Both the position numbers and the translations under genes were made by a program. 40,782 nt of DNA from contig NZ_JADEXP010000013.1 of the NCBI RefSeq assembly GCF_015207065.1, positions 1 through 40,782 on the forward strand. The letters run 5' to 3'. Shown here piece after piece: positions 1-9,512 of the stretch (positions are counted from its first letter, which is position 1; every line of letters starts with the position of its first letter). Source of the DNA: Leptolyngbya cf. ectocarpi LEGE 11479 (GTDB lineage Bacteria; Cyanobacteriota; Cyanobacteriia; Phormidesmidales; Phormidesmidaceae). The notes beneath the pieces were generated by a model. That model was not told where the DNA came from, did no database searches, and saw only the letters and a program-made list of their open reading frames with translations.

Positions 1-1
1 C

Positions 2-295
2 CGGGGCTGTCAGGCAGAGGGGGATGTCAACGGTCAAGTTGTCAACGCGGGCCGGGGGGGGCTTCCCAGCAATCCCTATGAGTCCCTCAGTGGGGATGGC
101 ATCCAAGAAGATATCTTGCCAGCCGGTCAAACTACCGCACAACAGCCTGCCTTAGAAACCTTACCTGAGACAATTGCTGAAACAATTGTAGAGGCCCAAG
201 GCTGGGGTAAAAATGCTCAGGGCGACGTCGTTTTGGTCACAGAGAATCCTACCTACCATAGTGCCTGTCAGAGAACATTTGCTGGAGCCTCCTGA
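2..295 (+). CDS. C-terminal end of a filamentous-haemagglutinin-like (two-partner secretion) exoprotein, partial
   Basis: An open frame runs from the window edge to TGA at 293-295, giving 97 residues. The tail reads GLPSNPYESLSGDG, then a spacer, then EAQGWGKNAQGDVVLVTENP. This resembles the conserved C-terminal tail of cyanobacterial haemagglutination-activity-domain exoproteins, which usually end in EAQGW...NGxVxLTA followed by a short Pro/Ser-rich end. Such proteins are exported by Omp85-type TpsB partners and sit on or leave the cell surface. The CHAT gene starts one base after this stop, with a Shine-Dalgarno-like GGAG inside the last codons, so the two are very likely translationally coupled. 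The N-terminal secretion domain lies outside the window. Identification rests on the tail motif plus the neighbours (CHAT, DUF928, CHASE2). Confidence 0.7.
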   Translation, partial: RGCQAEGDVNGQVVNAGRGGLPSNPYESLSGDGIQEDILPAGQTTAQQPALETLPETIAETIVEAQGWGKNAQGDVVLVTENPTYHSACQRTFAGAS

Positions 296-296
296 C

Positions 297-2999
297 ATGA
301 AGAAGTGCTTACTTACGAAACTGTCAAAAACAGGGCGCCACTATCTCTACTGTTTTTTATCAGCATTGCTGAGCGTTTTAATAGCAGTTAATGGTCCAGC
401 ACTGGCAACGCTGGGGCATCCTGACACGCGGCCCGCCCCAAGCCCCTTAAGTGCTCAGGCACACTCGCCATTACAAGAAGGTATCCGGCTCTATCAGGCA
501 GAACAGTTTACAGCTGCAGTCGATATCTGGAAGCAAGCGCTGCAGGACTCTACCAGCCTCGATCGGGCTTTGATACTGAGCAATCTCTCTCTGGCCTATC
601 AACACTTAGGACAATGGACTTTGGCCAATGAATCAATTGCCCAAAGTCTAAGCCTGCTAGAGAGCTTAACAGAGTTAAAAGATTCCCCAGCCTATGCCGA
701 AACCCTGGCCAAGGCCTGGAATACCCAAGGGCGCCTGCATTGGGCCACAGGAGAGACACAGGCGGCCCTAACGGCCTGGCAAACGGCAACAGCTAAGTAC
801 TATCAGGCTGGCCATCAGCAAGGCATACTACTCAGCTTGCTCAATCAAGCTAAGGCTCTCCAGACCCTGGGTCTGCACCTGCAATCAAAAGAAATTTTGG
901 ATAATATCTATGGGGTACTCAAGCAGGGCCAGCTTGAACCTGAGCAGCAGGCAACAGGGCTATGGCAGTTGGGCAATGCCGAAAGACAGGTTGGTGCCCT
1001 CAAACCGTCTCAAGAGCATTTGCAAAAGAGTCTAGAGATTATTGACACATATCAGTTGGAAACACTGCAAGGACCTGTATTACTAGATTTAGGCAATACG
1101 GAAAGAGCCCTGGGTGATAGTAATAGCGCCATTGGTAAAACCGATAAGGCTCAGGGCCATAAAAATCTTGCCCTGAAGCTATATCAGCAGGTGGCCAGTG
1201 AATCATCCGCATCATCCATTACTCGACTGCAGGCGGGTCTCAATCAGCTCAGTCTCTTAATAGCGACTGAACAGTGGTCTGCTGCCCAAGCTCTATGGAA
1301 AACGCTGCTGCCGCAAGCTAACCGCTTAGCGCCTAGCCGTACGGCTATTTATAGCCAATTAAACTTAGCTAAAAGTTTAATGCAGCTGCTACAGGAGGAC
1401 ATCGATCAGAACCAAACATTAGCAACAAAACAGACCTGTGGTGAACAGCCATGCTTGCCTACAGAGCAGGATATTGACACTATTTTGACTGGGGCGATCG
1501 CACAGTCCCAAGAGCTACAAGATACTATTGCCGAGTCCTATGGTGTCGGTCAGCGTGGCGAGCTTTATGAGATTACTCACCAATGGGGGAAAGCTCAGCG
1601 GCTGACCAGTAGAGCGCTCCAAATGACTGAAGCGATGTCCTATGCAGATGGTCGCTATCGCTGGGAATGGCAGCAGGGACGGTTGTTCAAGCAGGTAGGC
1701 CAACAGGATGAGGCGATTAAGTCCTATCGGAATGCTGTTAATACGCTTAAAACAATTCGCAAAAATCTGCTTTTTATTGATGCAGAGGTACAGTTTTCGT
1801 TTCGAGATAATGTTGAGCCTATTTACCGAGAGCTGGTAGAACTCCTACTCAGCCATAGTAGTGAGTCTCAACCGGACAATCAAAAACTAGAGCTGGCCAT
1901 TGAGCAAATTGATAGCCTGCAGCTTAGCGAGCTAGAAAACTTTCTGCGCTGCGATCTGGCGACAACAACTGCCATTAGCCAATTTGAAGCAGACGATGAT
2001 ACGGCGATTCTGTATCCCATCATTTTGCAAGAGCGTCTGGCTGTGATCTTACAGCTGAAGGATAAGAAAATTTTTACTGAGGTTTCCGTTGACCAGCCAA
2101 CGATAGAGGCGACCTTGAAGCAGCTACGACAGGATCTGAGCAAGTCTCCTAGCCGGACCCCCGAGGTCAAGGAAACGGCTCAAACGGTCTATAACTGGTT
2201 GATTCGAGAGGTTGACTCAGAGTTGCAGCACTACGATATTAAAAACCTGGTCTTTGTTTTGGATGGTTCTCTGCGGAATATTCCCATGGCGGTCTTGCAT
2301 GATGGGAATCAGTATTTGATTGAAAAATATGCGATCGCAGTTGCCCCTGAACTGGAACTCTTTACACCGAGGCCCCTACCCAAGGACCTGAAAGTCTTTA
2401 CTGGCGGTGTAGGCCAGCCTCAGCAAATAGATGAGCGCACATTTCCGCCCATTCAAATGCTGACGGATGAGCTAGACACCATTAGCGCTCTGTATGGTTC
2501 CCCACCCCCGCTAACCGATGAGCAGTTTCAACCAGAAACGCTGCAGGAACAGTTGAGTACGGGGGAATTCTCGGGCATTCATATCAAAACCCACGGTATT
2601 TTTAGTTCCGATCCAGAAGAGACCTTTATTGTCGCCTACGAGCAATTAATCCGTGGACAAGAGCTGGGAAACCTGATCCAAACAGCCAGTTTGCAAGGCG
2701 AAACACCCATCGATCTATTAGTGCTAAGCGCTTGTTCCACCGCTGAAGGCGATAAGCGAGCCATCCTAGGATTAGCTGGCATTGCCGTGCGAGCAGGGGC
2801 ACGCAGTACCCTATCTACCCTGTGGGAGGCTCAAGACACCCCCAATACGCAGCTGATGATCCGATTCTACGAGGAGCTAAAACAATCAGGTACCACCCGT
2901 GCCCAGGCCTTGCAAAAGGCTCAGCTGGCGCTGATGGAAAATGGATATCATGCCCCCCACCTTTGGGCCACCTACGTGCTAGTGGGTAACTGGCTGTAG
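297..2999 (+). CDS. Secreted TPR-repeat CHAT-domain (caspase-like) protein
   Basis: This 900-residue protein starts at ATG 297; an earlier in-frame start at 213 would lie inside the preceding gene and ahead of the signal peptide. Residues 1-37 form a signal peptide (KK..., hydrophobic core FLSALLSVLIAV, cleavage near PALA). The middle (about 60-550) is helical and built of TPR-like repeats (IRLYQAEQFTAAVDIWKQAL and similar). The C-terminal third is a CHAT domain: His766 in IHIKTHGIF and Cys813 in LVLSACSTAEGD form the expected separase/caspase-type His-Cys dyad, and the protein ends in the family-typical HLWATYVLVGNWL. CHAT proteins are cysteine peptidases or their relatives; TPRs usually bind a partner or substrate. 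Position right behind a TPS exoprotein suggests action in the periplasm or at the cell surface on that locus. The substrate is unknown. Confidence 0.9.
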   Translation: MKKCLLTKLSKTGRHYLYCFLSALLSVLIAVNGPALATLGHPDTRPAPSPLSAQAHSPLQEGIRLYQAEQFTAAVDIWKQALQDSTSLDRALILSNLSLAYQHLGQWTLANESIAQSLSLLESLTELKDSPAYAETLAKAWNTQGRLHWATGETQAALTAWQTATAKYYQAGHQQGILLSLLNQAKALQTLGLHLQSKEILDNIYGVLKQGQLEPEQQATGLWQLGNAERQVGALKPSQEHLQKSLEIIDTYQLETLQGPVLLDLGNTERALGDSNSAIGKTDKAQGHKNLALKLYQQVASESSASSITRLQAGLNQLSLLIATEQWSAAQALWKTLLPQANRLAPSRTAIYSQLNLAKSLMQLLQEDIDQNQTLATKQTCGEQPCLPTEQDIDTILTGAIAQSQELQDTIAESYGVGQRGELYEITHQWGKAQRLTSRALQMTEAMSYADGRYRWEWQQGRLFKQVGQQDEAIKSYRNAVNTLKTIRKNLLFIDAEVQFSFRDNVEPIYRELVELLLSHSSESQPDNQKLELAIEQIDSLQLSELENFLRCDLATTTAISQFEADDDTAILYPIILQERLAVILQLKDKKIFTEVSVDQPTIEATLKQLRQDLSKSPSRTPEVKETAQTVYNWLIREVDSELQHYDIKNLVFVLDGSLRNIPMAVLHDGNQYLIEKYAIAVAPELELFTPRPLPKDLKVFTGGVGQPQQIDERTFPPIQMLTDELDTISALYGSPPPLTDEQFQPETLQEQLSTGEFSGIHIKTHGIFSSDPEETFIVAYEQLIRGQELGNLIQTASLQGETPIDLLVLSACSTAEGDKRAILGLAGIAVRAGARSTLSTLWEAQDTPNTQLMIRFYEELKQSGTTRAQALQKAQLALMENGYHAPHLWATYVLVGNWL

Positions 3000-3014
3000 G
3001 TGGCTGTAGGTTTT

Positions 3015-3764
3015 CTACGGTAAGGGTTCATCCTCAGTCAGGGTGACTGGACCAATCACTGGTTCTTGGGTCAATTCATCCAACTCAACGGATGTTAGTA
3101 ATGTCTCCCAATCTTGTCTCGATCCAGACCCGTTTTGTAATTGCTGTGCTAAATAATCAAGCGAGTCGTACCAGATGTCAGGAGACTGATTTATAACCTC
3201 ATCTTCTAGCTCCGGCGTAGATGGAATACGCTGCACCCAGCCATCAATATTTAGGGGCGTTTTAGCCTCGGCATCTGCAGCACAGTTAAGCTGTAAATAC
3301 CAGTGATAATAAGTCCCCTCTTGCAATCTGGAGGCTTCAGAATCGGGTAGAGTAATACTAACAAAACCGGGCTGGTCAGGTAGCTTAAATGAGGTTTTAT
3401 ACACCCGATCAGAGTCATCTTCGCTCAGCACTGAGAACTCACCACTTTCGATCTCATCTGTCGTGTAGGGCATGTAAAACCAGAATGTGGGAGATGTTGA
3501 CAGCGTATTGCCCTGGACATCGATCGGGGTTATGGCTGTCAGTTTCTGGGACGTTGCGGGACATACAAACTCACCTAGACCGCCCCCTGGGGTGCGATTG
3601 CCCGATGGTGGACGGCGTGTGGGCGGGACTGTCGGTAATGGTGCCTGTTTATTGCCATTGTCAATTGGATTTGGAATCGCTGAGGCAAACGGGACTACAC
3701 TGGCCTGGCTCAACACCAGTGCTAACGTAAAACTAACGGGGGCTAAAAGTTTTTGCGATCGCAT
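3015..3764 (-). CDS. DUF928 family secreted protein
   Basis: The 249-residue product begins MRSQKLLAPVSFTLALVLSQ and has a clear signal peptide ending near FASA. A Pro-rich linker (PPTRRPPSGNRTPGGG) leads into a beta-rich domain with TSPTFWFYMPY, VYKTSF and EGTYYHWYLQLNC, the recognisable signature of the cyanobacterial DUF928 family. Its function is not established. It lies 17 bases downstream of the CHAT-CHASE2 gene on the same strand, so the two are probably one transcript, and it converges with the TPR-CHAT gene (15 bases between stops). DUF928 proteins recur beside haemagglutinin exoproteins and CHAT/CHASE2 genes in cyanobacteria, which suggests a role in surface protein handling (inference). 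Confidence 0.85.
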   Translation of the reverse strand: MRSQKLLAPVSFTLALVLSQASVVPFASAIPNPIDNGNKQAPLPTVPPTRRPPSGNRTPGGGLGEFVCPATSQKLTAITPIDVQGNTLSTSPTFWFYMPYTTDEIESGEFSVLSEDDSDRVYKTSFKLPDQPGFVSITLPDSEASRLQEGTYYHWYLQLNCAADAEAKTPLNIDGWVQRIPSTPELEDEVINQSPDIWYDSLDYLAQQLQNGSGSRQDWETLLTSVELDELTQEPVIGPVTLTEDEPLP

Positions 3765-3781
3765 ATCTCAATTCCTAGTTA

Positions 3782-6226
3782 TTAATGACGTCTCCAGGCC
3801 AAACGATTCAACGGTGCAGCCATCGTGACAGGTAAATATCCATGTTTATAAACAAACACCACTCCAGCGGTCCCCACTAATGCTAGCAGGGCAGGCACAA
3901 AAGGCACCCATACTCCTTGTACTAAAATCACCAAACAAGCCTGACGCAGCCCTAAAACAACAACTACGCCAGCTGTTCCCAAAACCAGGACAGAACGGAT
4001 ACACCACACTAATACACCGCCTACCAGTGCCCATCCCCAGACCCATAGCATATCACCCCACTGCAGCTGTCCCCATTGAGCCAAGCCCCCAATCAGGGGC
4101 CGCTGATCCAACACAGCCCCCAAAATCTGACTCACCCCGTGAGCATGCACCCACACACCCGGTATCTCACCGTAGGGTGTCTCTCGATGGTCATTACCCA
4201 CGGGCTTATCGGTTACACCAATCAGCACAATCCGATTGCGAATGAGAGTATCATCCAGATTCCCTGCTAGCACATCCGTTAGGCTCGCATGCTGAGCAAA
4301 CTCAGGCGTAAATCGATAGTTTAAGAGAACTTCACTCGTGCCGCCATCTAACTGTTGATAAGCACCAGTACGAGCCATCAACCGTTTAAACACAACAGCA
4401 CCCAGCTGCCAATTACTATCTACATCGAAGTCTAAAGGCTGCACCCCTTCAGCCCGTAAATAGCGCACGGCCAGGTTCATACTTAAGCTGTAAGGGGTCG
4501 TACAGTTAGAAGACTCAGAATCTAGATGATTATCGTAAGAGAGTAATTGACGACGCACCACAGGATGTCCCCGGTGAAAGCCATCATCCGTTTCTAGATC
4601 GCTAAACCCAACCTGATTACGAGCCTGTTCAGCCGAAAATTCAGGCGGATACCCCATAATCTTTCGATCATCCCAACCAAAGGAACAAACGGTCACTAAA
4701 TTAGAAGAGTTCTGAAATTGATCGATCAGGTTCTCTCGTCCCGGTGGATTGGACTGATATCGATGTAAATCGATGCCGATGGCAGTAGGCTGATGCTGCT
4801 CTAATTTTTTTAATGCCGTTGCCAATAACTCATCTGACACTGGATAACCATACTGATCCGTATCATCTTCCGTAATTTCAATCACTAGCAGACGTGGATC
4901 AATCATGGGTTTTGTATCCCATGCAGCTGGACGCGATCGCATCAGATGATCGTAGGCTGGCAGTTCCAGAGGGTGCAACAGCCCTAAGGCTCTCACCAAG
5001 ACCACAGGCAATGTCACTAACACACTGGTCAGCAACACATGATGCAGCTTCAGAGGCTGGTGGGTTTTTTGGGTAGTCAGTTTTGGTGGCGACGGCGGCA
5101 ACAGCCGTTTACTAGGCTCCTGAGGGGGACGTACTTTTCCCCAGGCAATCGGTACCTCCGTTGGATTTTGAAAAATCACTGGCAGCCAACTGGCACAGGG
5201 AAATTTGCCCTCTATCCCTTGCAGCTGTTCCCTCGCATGGCGAACTGCTGTATAAAAAGGCTCTCCGTCTGCAAAGGCTCTCAAAAAGTTTTTGAGAAAT
5301 GTTTGGGCCACTTGATCAACAACCGGCTCTCTCATCACAATAAGCTGAGGCAGGTTGAGATCGGCTAGCCCCCGAGCCAACCCTAACCCTTCACACGAGT
5401 TCAAAATAGCAAGCTTTAACCCACGTTTGATCGCAGCTTGCAAGGCATTTTTCAACTGATCAACGGATAGTTGCTCATGGGCATTTAGATAAAGCTCACC
5501 CCCCTGCTCCTGGCTTGTACTATGACCCGCAAAAAAGAAAATATCCCACCCCTGCTTATCCCACAGACATCTATCCAACTCCGAGCGGGGAGGTTCTTTT
5601 AGAACAACAGTTTCAGCATCAGCATCTTCTAGGATCATGCGATCCGGTTGCACATTAATCCCATCGCTGCGTCCTAAAATTACCAGAATTCTCATCCGGT
5701 GAGTCAAGATGGAGGAGGAGGGCCGATTTACTTGCTCATACTCCTGAGCACTGAGGGCGACCTCAGCTTTGTTATAGTGCTCTAGGAAATGCCAGAGATG
5801 CCAAGGAAGTTTTTGTAACAGCAGATCGTCTGTTTCAACAATAAACCGAACACTTTCTTCGGCCCCCAGCTTGGTTCTCAACTGTTGGTCAATGTTACGA
5901 AATCCAGGAGAGTTTAACCACTGATTGAGCGCGAACTTTAGTTTTTCACACAGATCGCGAAAGTCTAGCCTGGAGACGTTAGTAAGTGATTCTGGTTCAA
6001 ACTCAATAGAACTGCGGAGCGAACGGTTAAATCCATAGGAGCTGTGTAGGGCTTTATATAAAGCCTTCCATTGCTGATACAGCTGAGTCAGTTCCGATGC
6101 AGGGGGCAGACTCCCCCGATACTGTACAGGCATTTGAGCGCCCTCTAACCATAGTCGTGCGGTAACTCCAGGCAAACCTGTTTCACAGTTACCTTGACCT
6201 AGATTTAAGACGACCAGCGGATTCAT
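3782..6226 (-). CDS. CHAT-CHASE2 membrane sensor protein
   Basis: The 814-residue protein has an N-terminal CHAT domain (about 130-365) with His235 in FFFAGHS and Cys278 in AILNSCEGLG as the probable catalytic dyad. A membrane helix follows (about 396-418, VLLTSVLVTLPVVLVRALGLL). A CHASE2 extracytoplasmic sensor domain comes next (about 420-690: DHLMRSRPAAWDT, DPRLLVIEITEDD, AIGIDLHR, LLNYRF, NRIVLIGVTD). Two to three membrane helices lie near the C-terminus, and nothing follows except a short basic tail. CHASE2 normally feeds kinases, cyclases or diguanylate cyclases placed after it; here the only output candidate is the CHAT domain in front. Predicted topology puts CHAT in the cytoplasm and CHASE2 in the periplasm. 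It probably shares a transcript with the DUF928 gene. Confidence 0.88.
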   Translation of the reverse strand: MNPLVVLNLGQGNCETGLPGVTARLWLEGAQMPVQYRGSLPPASELTQLYQQWKALYKALHSSYGFNRSLRSSIEFEPESLTNVSRLDFRDLCEKLKFALNQWLNSPGFRNIDQQLRTKLGAEESVRFIVETDDLLLQKLPWHLWHFLEHYNKAEVALSAQEYEQVNRPSSSILTHRMRILVILGRSDGINVQPDRMILEDADAETVVLKEPPRSELDRCLWDKQGWDIFFFAGHSTSQEQGGELYLNAHEQLSVDQLKNALQAAIKRGLKLAILNSCEGLGLARGLADLNLPQLIVMREPVVDQVAQTFLKNFLRAFADGEPFYTAVRHAREQLQGIEGKFPCASWLPVIFQNPTEVPIAWGKVRPPQEPSKRLLPPSPPKLTTQKTHQPLKLHHVLLTSVLVTLPVVLVRALGLLHPLELPAYDHLMRSRPAAWDTKPMIDPRLLVIEITEDDTDQYGYPVSDELLATALKKLEQHQPTAIGIDLHRYQSNPPGRENLIDQFQNSSNLVTVCSFGWDDRKIMGYPPEFSAEQARNQVGFSDLETDDGFHRGHPVVRRQLLSYDNHLDSESSNCTTPYSLSMNLAVRYLRAEGVQPLDFDVDSNWQLGAVVFKRLMARTGAYQQLDGGTSEVLLNYRFTPEFAQHASLTDVLAGNLDDTLIRNRIVLIGVTDKPVGNDHRETPYGEIPGVWVHAHGVSQILGAVLDQRPLIGGLAQWGQLQWGDMLWVWGWALVGGVLVWCIRSVLVLGTAGVVVVLGLRQACLVILVQGVWVPFVPALLALVGTAGVVFVYKHGYLPVTMAAPLNRLAWRRH

Positions 6227-6517
6227 AGGGACATTTCAGAGGACAGTTAAGCTGCGGAAGTTTCGCTATAGGTGTCGCTACGGTGCGGCACTTTAGAGTA
6301 GAACAAATATACTGAGGCCATAGGTCATGATGGTAAGTCCCATGACTTTATTTTATGGCTTTCAGGGTTTTTGTTGTCCTAAAAATAGAACACTCTTCCC
6401 CTAACGTTATGAAGATTTTGGCAGAGCTGATAGCTCTAACATTTAAAGCCTCATCTGACATTGGCCATTATGCTTAATTTGATGGCGACCCATGGGGTGC
6501 TTGAGACGGACTTTAGA
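6227..6517. other. Intergenic region, UPF0182 gene to CHAT-CHASE2 gene
   Basis: Both flanking genes are on the minus strand, so this holds the 3' side of the UPF0182 gene and the promoter region of the CHAT-CHASE2/DUF928 pair. I see no RNA gene, no coding frame with a credible start and no strong hairpin. The sequence is moderately AT-rich around 6300-6480. Confidence 0.5.
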
Positions 6518-9442
6518 CTAATTCAAGAGGTCTACTTCCAAGTCACGCAAAATAGTGGAATTATTGGCTTTACTGGGCTTAAAAATGGCTTCTAAGGCTT
6601 GGTCTAACGTTTCTGCCATGGCAATCCGATTTTGATAAGCCACAATCACCCGAGCCAAAATTGGCAACCGATTTTGTTCTGCTTCCAGGTATAGCGGTTC
6701 TACATACAGCAGCGACTCTTCAATCGGAATGACTAAAAGATTCCCCTGGTTGGCGCGAGACCCTTGGGTATTCCACAGCGAAATTCGTTGTGAGATTTCT
6801 GGGTCTTGATTGATACGGGCTTCGATTTGTTCAGGACCATAGACCAGCTCCTGTTTAGGAAAACGGTAGAGCAGTATCCGGCCATACTGATCGCCATCGG
6901 AACGGGCTGCTAGCCAAGCGATCAGATTGTTCCGCTGGGCTGGCGTAAAGGGACGCAGTAGCACAAACTCTTCTTCTGTTTCCTCGGGAAGCTTCATGAT
7001 CAGATAATAAGGCTCAACGATTTGAGATTCGTTGGCATAGATTTCATTGGGCGCTCGCCAGGTATCTTCTCGGTTATAAAAGATTCTAGGATCGGTCATG
7101 TGATAGACCAACAGCTGATCGGACTGCACCAGGGAATAATCTTCAGGGTAGCGAAGGTGGGCTACGAGGGCTGGTGGCATTGCTTCCAAGGGTTGGAACA
7201 TTGCCGGAAACAACTGTGCCCAGGTTTGAATGATGGGGTCAGTGGGATCCGCAATGTAAAAGGAAACCGAGCCGTTATAGGCATCTACCACCACTTTGAC
7301 TGAGTTACGGATATAGTTAAACGGTTGACCGCCTGGATCCGAATAGGGATAGCGATCGCTGGTCGTATACGCATCGATCATCCAGTAAAGATAGTTGCCT
7401 TCGGGGTCAATGGGGTTAGAGCTATCCGAAGCCGCCTGGGCGTTTGCATCGGCGACGACCAGATAGGGATCGCCATCAAACTGGAGAAACGGTGCAATCT
7501 GCTTGATTCGTGCTTGAATATTTCGATGAAACAACAGTTTAGTATCTGCTGTAAAGTCATTGGTAAATAGCATTTGCCAGTCGCTAAGATGCTTGGCAAA
7601 AAGCAATCGCTCCCAGCCACTGCCCAGGCTAATGCCGCCCTGCCCTGCATAGGTGGTGTAAATATTGTTGTCGGTGCTGGGGTAGTCTAGTTCGGGTACC
7701 TTGGTACCTGTCATTACATAGTTGTTGGTCAGCTCCCCAAAGTAAATGCGGGGTCGGCCAATGGGGATGCTGCGGGCCACGTCTTCATTGCTGGGTACAT
7801 GGGCAATGTCTTTGATGAAATAGTCAGGCAGTCCACCCACCGCTGCTGTATTGACCGGACTCATGGTAAATCCGTAACCATGGGTGTAGCTTAAATGTTG
7901 ATTTACCCAAGTTTGGGCTGTGTCTTCGAGCTGCTTGTAGTTCAGCTCTCGAGCGGAGATTAGTACCTGACGGCGTTCTGTTGTGCCATCGCTTTTGGTC
8001 AAGGTATAGCGATCGACATCAGCATCAGCAAATTCATAGTACAGGCGAATTTGTTGGAGCTGGCGATTACTTTCCAGCAGGGGGCGCGTATCCCAAACCC
8101 GAATATTGCGAACTGTTAGATCATTGTTGCTTAATTTTTCTGCTGTGAGATTACTTTTAGGGTCAAAACTCTCTTCTTGGATATCGGTCAGATTAAAGGC
8201 ATCACGGGTAAACGCGATGGAGCGCTCAATGTAAGGACGCTCTCGTTGAAATTCGTTGGGCTGCACTACCAGTCGCTGTACCAGCCAAGGAAATAGGCTT
8301 TCCCCCATAAGGGCAACAAGCATGTAGGGGGCAACGAGAATCACAAACGTTATCAGCTTTTGTCTAAAACGAGGGTTACTCACCCCAAAGAAAGAGCACC
8401 CCAATGCTACTAGCGCTAATGCCAGGGTTAAAATACACAGAGCTGTCTGGACCGGTAAATCTACCCTAACATCGGTATAGCTAGCTCCATAGGCCACTCC
8501 CTGAGAGGAATAGAGCAGCTCATACCGGTTGAGCCAGTGACCTAGGCTGGTCGTAACGAGAAGGGTACCAACCAGCGCATACAAGTGTCGCTGTTGCGGG
8601 GATGAAAAACCGAGAAAGCGTCCTTGACTAAGGCTATTACCCGCTAAGAGATACACCAAAGCAACGGCTGCTAGAGTAAATAAAAATAGGCCGGATAGCC
8701 AAAACTCCACGAGTTCTAGAACAGGCAATCGAAAAATATAAAAGCTGATGTCTTGATTGAATAGAGGATCCTGTTGGCCAAAGCTGGCAGGGTTCAAAGC
8801 AGGTAGCACCCGCGACCACTGGGATGCCAGTACAAGACTAAAGCTGAGGCTGAGGAGAATAGTAGAAATCGCACTGCTCACCCAAGGATAAATCAGCACG
8901 CCCAGCAGTATGGCCAGTAAAAGTCCTCCCTGCCAGGGGTGGGTTATGGCCCGTTGTATCATCTGCCAGCCGGTATCTACATTTAGCCATAGGGGTACCG
9001 GGGGCAAGGGGTTGCCAGTACCGCTGTGCCACTGGACCAGAGCCAACTGGCCGTGATACAACACAGCGCCTGACAGCAGCAGCGCCAGGGCCACCACCAG
9101 GGGTAGCAGCTGCCCCAGCCCCAGCCCGCGACGGCGATTTTCGGTACTCGGGACAATACAGTAATCGTCAAAGCTGAGCTGTCTGGCCCGCCACAGATTA
9201 ATACCTGCAAATAGAATGCTCCCTAGAAATGCGATCGCACCCAAAATAATCTGTGTCCGCAGCTGTAGCCAGAACGCCGCTAGATAGTCCACCGAGCGAA
9301 ACCATAACCCCTCTGCAGCAAAGTAGGTGATGATATCCAGACTGAGGAGGAGTGCGATCGCACCGAGCACCCAGGGCTGCCAAGCGATACCTGTAGACTT
9401 TTGTTGAGTGGGTTGAAGGGCTCGGTCTTGTACAGTCGCCAT
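6518..9442 (-). CDS. UPF0182 family large membrane protein
   Basis: The 974-residue product has about seven hydrophobic helices in the first 340 residues (for example WVLGAIALLLSLDIITYFAAEGLWF and LLPLVVALALLLSGAVLY). A long soluble part follows with family-typical stretches: SLFPWLVQRLVVQPNEFQRERPY, NIRVWDTRPLL, YTHGYGFTMSPVN, YFGELTNNYVM and DPRIFYNREDTW. Length and order match the UPF0182/COG1615 family, which is widespread in cyanobacteria and actinobacteria and has no settled function. A predicted acidic tail is followed by an ordinary stop. The gene lies 70 bases downstream of the antiporter gene on the same strand and could share its transcript, although I see no convincing ribosome-binding site before its ATG. 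Confidence 0.93.
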   Translation of the reverse strand: MATVQDRALQPTQQKSTGIAWQPWVLGAIALLLSLDIITYFAAEGLWFRSVDYLAAFWLQLRTQIILGAIAFLGSILFAGINLWRARQLSFDDYCIVPSTENRRRGLGLGQLLPLVVALALLLSGAVLYHGQLALVQWHSGTGNPLPPVPLWLNVDTGWQMIQRAITHPWQGGLLLAILLGVLIYPWVSSAISTILLSLSFSLVLASQWSRVLPALNPASFGQQDPLFNQDISFYIFRLPVLELVEFWLSGLFLFTLAAVALVYLLAGNSLSQGRFLGFSSPQQRHLYALVGTLLVTTSLGHWLNRYELLYSSQGVAYGASYTDVRVDLPVQTALCILTLALALVALGCSFFGVSNPRFRQKLITFVILVAPYMLVALMGESLFPWLVQRLVVQPNEFQRERPYIERSIAFTRDAFNLTDIQEESFDPKSNLTAEKLSNNDLTVRNIRVWDTRPLLESNRQLQQIRLYYEFADADVDRYTLTKSDGTTERRQVLISARELNYKQLEDTAQTWVNQHLSYTHGYGFTMSPVNTAAVGGLPDYFIKDIAHVPSNEDVARSIPIGRPRIYFGELTNNYVMTGTKVPELDYPSTDNNIYTTYAGQGGISLGSGWERLLFAKHLSDWQMLFTNDFTADTKLLFHRNIQARIKQIAPFLQFDGDPYLVVADANAQAASDSSNPIDPEGNYLYWMIDAYTTSDRYPYSDPGGQPFNYIRNSVKVVVDAYNGSVSFYIADPTDPIIQTWAQLFPAMFQPLEAMPPALVAHLRYPEDYSLVQSDQLLVYHMTDPRIFYNREDTWRAPNEIYANESQIVEPYYLIMKLPEETEEEFVLLRPFTPAQRNNLIAWLAARSDGDQYGRILLYRFPKQELVYGPEQIEARINQDPEISQRISLWNTQGSRANQGNLLVIPIEESLLYVEPLYLEAEQNRLPILARVIVAYQNRIAMAETLDQALEAIFKPSKANNSTILRDLEVDLLN

Positions 9443-9512
9443 GGCAGATCAGGATAGTTCACGGCAGGAGATTCAACTCTATCCTAGCGGCAGGCGTTAC
9501 CGTCTCACCGCC

